The notes under the pieces: model-generated
Seen by the model: only the letters and a program-made list of their open reading frames with translations
Database searches by the model: none
Told to the model about the DNA's origin: nothing
Source of the DNA: Parascedosporium putredinis
Taxonomy: Eukaryota > Ascomycota > Sordariomycetes > Microascales > Microascaceae
Assembly (NCBI GenBank): GCA_949357655.1
Contig: CASHTG010000017.1
Coordinates: forward strand, 2,356,001 to 2,420,000
DNA length: 64,000 bases
Reading direction: 5' to 3'
Shown: piece by piece, positions 63,559 to 64,000 of the stretch
Layout of the letters: each line of letters begins with the position of its first letter
Position numbering within the stretch: position 1 is the first letter of the stretch
Position numbers and translations under genes: made by a program

Positions 63559-63815
63559 TTCTCCCTTCGCCGTCGCGTTCCCACCACCTTGGGAATCTCG
63601 GAACGCCCCCAAGGGACACCGCCCAGGGCTTGGAGCTTGAGTGGGGACCAGTCCCATGCGCCTGAGGTGAGATTGTGAAGAGGATGACAGATATGAAATA
63701 ATGAGTGACTGCTGATATGGAGTTGAGTTTACCCCTCGACGAGGTGGGCTGCGAAGGTGGGCCGAGGTCCTCGACGGCAAGGAAGCGGCAAGCACGCCTT
63801 CGGGGAGGGGCGGAC
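63559..63815 (-). CDS. Possible coding fragment entering at the right edge
   Basis: Minus-strand text at 63815-63733 reads LPEGVLAASLPSRTSAHLRSPP, followed by a possible intron 63732-63662 (GTAAAC...CAG). The next block reads AWDWSPLKLQALGGVPWG and RSEIPKVVGTRRRREKMEE, with a possible donor GTAAGA after it. The two blocks join in frame only if one G is missing from the G4 run at 63732-63735, which fits the error pattern elsewhere. The composition is protein-like but no family is recognised, and neither the true start nor the end can be defined. Treat as a pointer, not a gene model. Confidence 0.3.
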
Positions 63816-64000
63816 TACTTGGTAAACCAGGGTGAAAAGTCGTCTAGAACCGGTTTCGATCCAAGGTATCCGGTGGGCTAAGCGGAAGGCAGTTGATGGT
63901 TAGAGGTTGCAACTTGATCCTGGCCGTCTTTCGGGATTTCATCCAGCAGAAGTCCGCAATGAGTCGCGGGAGTAGATATGGTCAGCAACAGAGCCCGGCG

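Noticed and set aside
1..64000. A new multi-gene system such as a biosynthetic, defence or mobile cluster
   Set aside because: The recognised genes are unrelated housekeeping or secreted enzymes on both strands with wide spacing; nothing suggests co-functioning beyond the possible esterase pair at 19.8-24.3 kb.

Overview
The window looks like nuclear DNA of a filamentous ascomycete (Pezizomycotina, probably a Sordariomycete). The genes have several short introns (about 60-180 bp, GT...AG). Orthologues of core fungal genes are present (Elongator subunit Elp6, Atg3, the SMP-domain lipid-transfer protein Nvj2, IMP 5'-nucleotidase Isn1, a Sat4/Hal4-type kinase). Secreted plant-associated enzymes sit between long non-coding stretches rich in homopurine/homopyrimidine tracts. 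No operon, CRISPR array, rRNA, tRNA or intact transposon was found. The taxonomic placement is inferred from gene style, not from a search.

Layout. 0.2-3.3 kb: Elp6 (minus) and a cysteine-rich GPI-anchored surface protein (minus). 5.4-9.1 kb: a large fungal integral membrane protein (plus) and L-rhamnose mutarotase (plus). 9.1-19.7 kb: gene-poor. 19.8-21.1 kb: a secreted cutinase-family (CE5) esterase (minus). 23.2-24.3 kb: a secreted alpha/beta hydrolase (plus). 25.5-26.8 kb: Atg3 (plus). 27.75-31.0 kb: Nvj2/TEX2-like protein (minus). 32.6-33.3 kb: an unrecognised protein of about 262 residues (minus). 33.3-43.7 kb: gene-poor. 43.7-45.9 kb: Isn1 (plus). 47.1-49.9 kb: Sat4/Hal4-like kinase (minus). 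50-64 kb: gene-poor, with a weak membrane-protein candidate near 52 kb and a possible coding fragment entering at the right edge.

The most important observation concerns the sequence itself. Nine of the eleven recognisable or probable genes are interrupted by frameshifts that are almost all losses of one base, mostly in short homopolymer runs. I count 23 clear single-base losses, plus four places where the net shift equals two losses or one gain, in about 14.4 kb of coding sequence. No nonsense substitutions were needed to explain any break. With the lost bases allowed for, total lengths come out as whole codons for every gene. This is best read as a consensus (homopolymer) error signature in the assembly, not as pseudogenes, and it means naive gene calling will fragment nearly every locus here.

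I found no new multi-gene system. The more interesting biological leads are a CE5 esterase with a GHSEG nucleophile motif, an unrecognised protein at 32.6-33.3 kb, a 12-base motif present five times on one strand in non-coding DNA, and a four-tract G5 quadruplex motif.
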